A stretch of DNA of 8,691 nt from contig JAHAEW010000104.1 of NCBI GenBank assembly GCA_018374635.1, forward strand, positions 1 through 8,691, read 5' to 3'. A program made the translations under genes and the position numbers. Shown piece after piece: positions 6,213 to 8,691 of this stretch; within the stretch, counting starts at the first letter, position 1; every line of letters begins with the position of its first letter. Source of the DNA: Clostridiales bacterium. GTDB taxonomy: Bacteria; Bacillota; Clostridia; Oscillospirales; Oscillospiraceae. The notes under the pieces are model-generated. The model made no database searches, was not told where the DNA came from, and saw only the letters and a program-made list of their open reading frames with translations.

Positions 6213-6482
6213 TCATCTGTGCGGGTCCGCGGATGGAGGCACAGCCTCCGCTCTGCGGAATGCGGACTCCAGCGACTCAAGGAGCTGCGGAGTGGAGGGA
6301 CTCTGGGCAGCCTCCTGATTGGAGGAGACAGCCTGCTGCAGCTCACTGCGGAGGATCAGCATCTCTTTGGGAGCCTGGATGCCCAGACTTACATTTCCGC
6401 CAGAGTCCACGGAGAGGACCGTGATGCTGATATCCCCGCCAATCGTCAGGGATTCTCCCGCTTTTCGGCCTAGGATCAGCAT
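6213..6482 (-). CDS. csrA: Carbon storage / flagellin translation regulator CsrA
   Basis: CsrA is a dimeric RNA-binding protein that blocks ribosome binding on target mRNAs, in Bacillota chiefly flagellin (hag). The 89-residue product starts MLILGRKAGESLTIGGDI and has the conserved IQAPKE (35-40) followed by Arg45, the equivalent of RNA-contacting Arg44 in other CsrA proteins. CsrA is usually 60-75 residues; here the part after about residue 52 is an extra Ser/Gln- and Glu-rich tail of some 35 residues with a likely helix (LLESLESAFRRAEA). The ATG at 6482 overlaps the fliW stop by 7 bases, so translation is probably coupled; a longer in-frame start upstream would lie inside fliW. GGAAAGG (6493-6499) is a fair ribosome binding site. 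FliW binds CsrA and relieves its repression, which explains the gene pairing. Confidence 0.95.
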   Translation of the reverse strand: MLILGRKAGESLTIGGDISITVLSVDSGGNVSLGIQAPKEMLILRSELQQAVSSNQEAAQSPSTPQLLESLESAFRRAEAVPPSADPHR

Positions 6483-6931
6483 TGTGCGCCCGCCTTTCCG
6501 CCCTGGAACTCCGCCAGACGGTGCCGCATGTGGTAGGCGTCCGATTCCAAAATGACCTGAATGGCGCGGCGGCTGTCCGGGTTGACCACAATGGGGCACT
6601 TAAAGTTCAGAGTGCTCTCCTGCACGGGCTCCCGGACAACGCAGAGGACATAGTAGCACAGAGCATGGCTGTCCTCGACCTCCATCTCCCGCAGCGATTC
6701 GGAAGAGAGCACAGGCTGATAGTCAGGGGCCAGAGAAAAGGGATTCATGGCGATAAAGGCCAGGGAGGGGGTGGCGGCACTCTGCAGGCAGAGCATATTT
6801 CCGTCACTGCCGGCGAAGGGGAGCAGCAGAAAGGAGCGCTCCTCCTCAAAGCCAAACAGGCCGTTGGGAAAGGTGAGCACCTCGTCCAGGGGGATTTCTA
6901 CGGCGCCAAAGTATTTCGTTTCAAACTTCAA
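6476..6931 (-). CDS. fliW: Flagellar assembly factor FliW
   Basis: FliW binds flagellin and, when flagellin is exported, binds CsrA instead and so releases flagellin translation. The 151-residue product has the expected length and features: KFETKYFGAVEIPLDEVLTFPNGLFGFEEERSF at the N-terminus (first residues shown in part here as KFETKYFGAVEI), FLLLPF, a central FIAMNPF and LNFKCPIVVNPDSRRAIQVI near the end (TLNFKCPIVVN). The start is TTG at 6931-6929, not ATG: the family begins at this residue and GGAGG (6941-6945) lies 9 bases upstream, whereas the frame extends to 7033 only by entering the upstream gene. It follows the DUF6470 gene by 16 bases and overlaps csrA by 7. Confidence 0.94.
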   Translation of the reverse strand: MKFETKYFGAVEIPLDEVLTFPNGLFGFEEERSFLLLPFAGSDGNMLCLQSAATPSLAFIAMNPFSLAPDYQPVLSSESLREMEVEDSHALCYYVLCVVREPVQESTLNFKCPIVVNPDSRRAIQVILESDAYHMRHRLAEFQGGKAGAQC

Positions 6932-6940
6932 AGGAATTTG

Positions 6941-6945
6941 CCTCC
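6941..6945 (-). promoter_or_regulatory. Ribosome binding site fixing the TTG start of fliW
   Basis: GGAGG on the minus strand lies 9 bases before the TTG codon at 6931-6929 and just past the stop of the DUF6470 gene. No ATG or GTG in frame fits the FliW family start, so this site supports TTG initiation. Confidence 0.75.
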
Positions 6946-6947
6946 GT

Positions 6948-7553
6948 TCAGGCCTTGGTATCCAGCGGCTCATAGCTGGGATCGGCGGAAGGGGGGACAT
7001 AGAGCGGGCTGCCGGTATATTTGATGACCACATCCGGCTGCTGGGTTACCTTGAACTCGATGTCGCCGGGGACAAAGGTAAACTGCATCTGGCTCATGCG
7101 CCAGTCGAAGTTAAGCTTATCCATCTCATAGCGGATACTCATTTCTCCGCCGGTCCAGGAGATATCGGGGCCGACTTCCGGGAGGAACTGGATGCCAAGC
7201 TGAGCGGGCTGCTTTGCGGTTTTTTGCTGTGCCAGCTGGGGGATCACGTCCTGGTCGATTTTGGCCTCCATCATCATGCGGCCTTCCTGCGCCAGGACGG
7301 CGGTAGCCTCGTATGCGGCACGCTGGCCCTGGGCTGCCCCCTGCTGGATGCTCTGGGCAGTGGTGGGGACGATGGAGCTGCGCGCCTCAAAGGTATCAAT
7401 GTTGACCCGAATGGGCTGGCTGCGGATCTGGAGCCCGCGTCTGTCGCGGGAGACCTCCATCTGGGCGGTGCCGCGGGCGTACTCCAGACGGGCGTTGGTG
7501 GTTTTCATCTGGATTTCAATGGGGATGGTCTGGATTTCAATCAAGGGACGCAT
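6948..7553 (-). CDS. DUF6470 (YviE-like) flagellar-operon protein
   Basis: This is a 201-residue protein of unknown function that occupies the place of B. subtilis yviE between flgL and fliW. It begins MRPLIEIQTIPIEIQMKTT and the first half has the family pattern of short beta-rich repeats with RSQPIRVNIDT and a long helical stretch (about 55-95, Gln/Ala/Arg-rich). The C-terminal half has IRYEMDKLNFDW and FVPGDIEFKVTQQPDVVIKYTG. The start at ATG 7553-7551 has AAAGGAG (7563-7569) at spacing 9; eight upstream in-frame codons precede it without support. There is no signal peptide or membrane segment. Location in the operon argues for a role in flagellar assembly, not demonstrated here. Confidence 0.82.
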   Translation of the reverse strand: MRPLIEIQTIPIEIQMKTTNARLEYARGTAQMEVSRDRRGLQIRSQPIRVNIDTFEARSSIVPTTAQSIQQGAAQGQRAAYEATAVLAQEGRMMMEAKIDQDVIPQLAQQKTAKQPAQLGIQFLPEVGPDISWTGGEMSIRYEMDKLNFDWRMSQMQFTFVPGDIEFKVTQQPDVVIKYTGSPLYVPPSADPSYEPLDTKA

Positions 7554-7587
7554 GGGGATGTGCTCCTTTCCGTACAAAGGATAGAAA

Positions 7588-8691
7588 TCACTTCATATAG
7601 TCCATCAAAGATTGGGGAATCACATTGGTGCCCACCTGAAGGGCGGCATTGTAACAGGTTTGGGCCCATACCAGTTCCAGAATGGCGTCTGCCGGGTCGA
7701 TGTCCTCCAGGTTGCTGCGCTCTACATTGAGGGCGTCATAGGTGCTCTCCAGCTGGGTCCCGTTTTTGTCCAGGAAATTTGCCTCGGTATCCAGGGTGGT
7801 CCACTTCTCCCCCATGGCTTCACGGGAGGTATCCAGTTTCTTGAGCAGTTCCTCCGCCTCAGCGCGGCTTCCGACATTCCATGTCTGAGTCTCATGGTCA
7901 TAGCCCTCAAAAATGTCGGCCAGCCGGAGCATGATAGAGGCAAGGTTTTTGGGATCGTTGTCCGCATCCACGCCGTAGCCCATGATGCCGATGCCGGAGA
8001 TAGCCGAGTCGAAGGCCGTGGAGGGGATCACCTCGCCGTTGGCATCCAGCTGAAAGCCCAGCCCGATATCCACGTACTGGTGTTCCTCATTCCACATGTC
8101 CAAGACTTCTTTGTTGGTCATGTCCTTACCGTTTGCGTCCTTAATTGGCTGCCCCTTATCGTCCAAGTAAATATCATCCAGGGTATCCGGATTGTCGATC
8201 TCGACGCCGCGGTAGGTGACAAAGCCTTTATCGTTGATGGCAAAGGGGGCGTTCAGGGAATCAGCCCCGGCAAAGACAAAGTTGCTGCCGTATTTGGCGT
8301 TCATGGCCTGTACAATGGCCTCGGCGCCCTCACGGATGATCTTCCCCTGGGCATTCAGGGTGCTGAGGTTGGTATCATTCAGGCCGCTGAGTGCGGGGAC
8401 GCGGCCGGTGTCCTGCACCAGACCGTCATAGCCGTCCAGCACGCTCTCCAGGGTGCTCCACGCCGTCTCATACTTGTGCAGGACGGTGTCGTTGTTGGAG
8501 TACTGCGCGTTGGTGGCGTTGAGGGAGCTGTGGATCTTGAAAGCCCGGGTGGCCGCGGCGGGGTCTGACGCATAGGAGCTGAACTGCCGCTGGGTCATCA
8601 GCTTGGTCATGGCGGAGTTCAGGGAGTTGGTGGACTTCATGAGATTGGAGCGGTACATCCGCAGGGAGCTGTTAGTTGTAATACGAATCAT
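7588..8691 (-). CDS. flgL: Flagellar hook-filament junction protein FlgL (HAP3)
   Basis: FlgL is the second junction protein linking the hook to the flagellin filament outside the cell. The 367-residue product starts MIRITTNSSLRMYRSNL and keeps the flagellin-like N-terminal helices (residues 1-120) including the QFSSYASDPAAATRAFKI segment. SNFVFAGADSLNAPF (136-150) is the typical FlgL middle motif. A variable, Asp-rich domain covers about 150-275. The C-terminal helix ends DPADAILELVWAQTCYNAAL ... IPQSLMDYMK, the flagellin C-terminal signature. The ATG is at the last three bases of the window (8691-8689); a longer start or the ribosome binding site cannot be judged because the sequence stops there. 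The DUF6470 gene follows after 34 bases. flgK would be expected just beyond the right edge. Confidence 0.94.
   Translation of the reverse strand: MIRITTNSSLRMYRSNLMKSTNSLNSAMTKLMTQRQFSSYASDPAAATRAFKIHSSLNATNAQYSNNDTVLHKYETAWSTLESVLDGYDGLVQDTGRVPALSGLNDTNLSTLNAQGKIIREGAEAIVQAMNAKYGSNFVFAGADSLNAPFAINDKGFVTYRGVEIDNPDTLDDIYLDDKGQPIKDANGKDMTNKEVLDMWNEEHQYVDIGLGFQLDANGEVIPSTAFDSAISGIGIMGYGVDADNDPKNLASIMLRLADIFEGYDHETQTWNVGSRAEAEELLKKLDTSREAMGEKWTTLDTEANFLDKNGTQLESTYDALNVERSNLEDIDPADAILELVWAQTCYNAALQVGTNVIPQSLMDYMK

Noticed and set aside
7612..8568. 318-residue plus-strand open frame antisense to flgL
   Set aside because: It lies entirely inside flgL on the opposite strand, with no recognisable domain; its open state follows from flgL codon use.
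1..8691. tRNA, rRNA, CRISPR array, insertion sequence or transposase
   Set aside because: Looked for on both strands; no clover-leaf, no regularly spaced repeats and no transposase or integrase coding sequence seen.

Overview
The window looks like a chromosomal motility region of a flagellated member of class Clostridia, most likely an Oscillospiraceae-type gut anaerobe. The evidence is the linked set flgL, yviE-like (DUF6470), fliW, csrA and yjfB-like genes, an arrangement typical of Bacillota, together with AGGAGG-type ribosome binding sites and a moderately high GC content. No marker for a precise species is present.

Layout from left to right. (1) Positions 1-273, minus strand: the first 91 codons of fliD, the filament cap gene, which runs off the left edge. 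(2) Positions 274-490: a short intergenic region that appears to carry a sigma-28-like promoter for fliD and a near-consensus sigma-A promoter for the plus-strand genes, placed so that they fire into each other. (3) Positions 491-2016, plus strand: a two-gene operon of a ParA-family ATPase and a 241-residue protein with a C-terminal ComFB domain, ended by a strong GC-rich hairpin that also closes the opposing unit. (4) Positions 2061-5793, minus strand: a large PAS-GAF-GGDEF-PAS-degenerate GGDEF-EAL protein followed after about 20 bases by a PilZ protein. (5) Positions 5806-6005: an intergenic region with a perfect 14-bp inverted repeat, two shorter palindromes, a candidate promoter and the terminator of the upstream operon. 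(6) Positions 6006-8691, minus strand: flgL, the DUF6470 gene, fliW, csrA and a YjfB-family gene, read in that order.

How the genes fit together. FlgL and FliD are structural proteins of the hook-filament junction and filament tip. FliW and CsrA form the partner-switch that tunes flagellin translation. The GGDEF/EAL protein should make or degrade cyclic di-GMP and the PilZ protein should sense it, a usual way to brake motility. The ParA-ComFB pair is the least explained part. ComFB domains have been linked to cyclic dinucleotide binding in cyanobacteria, and ParA ATPases position cargo. The pair may therefore place a nucleotide-responsive factor in the cell. This is inference from domain content and location.
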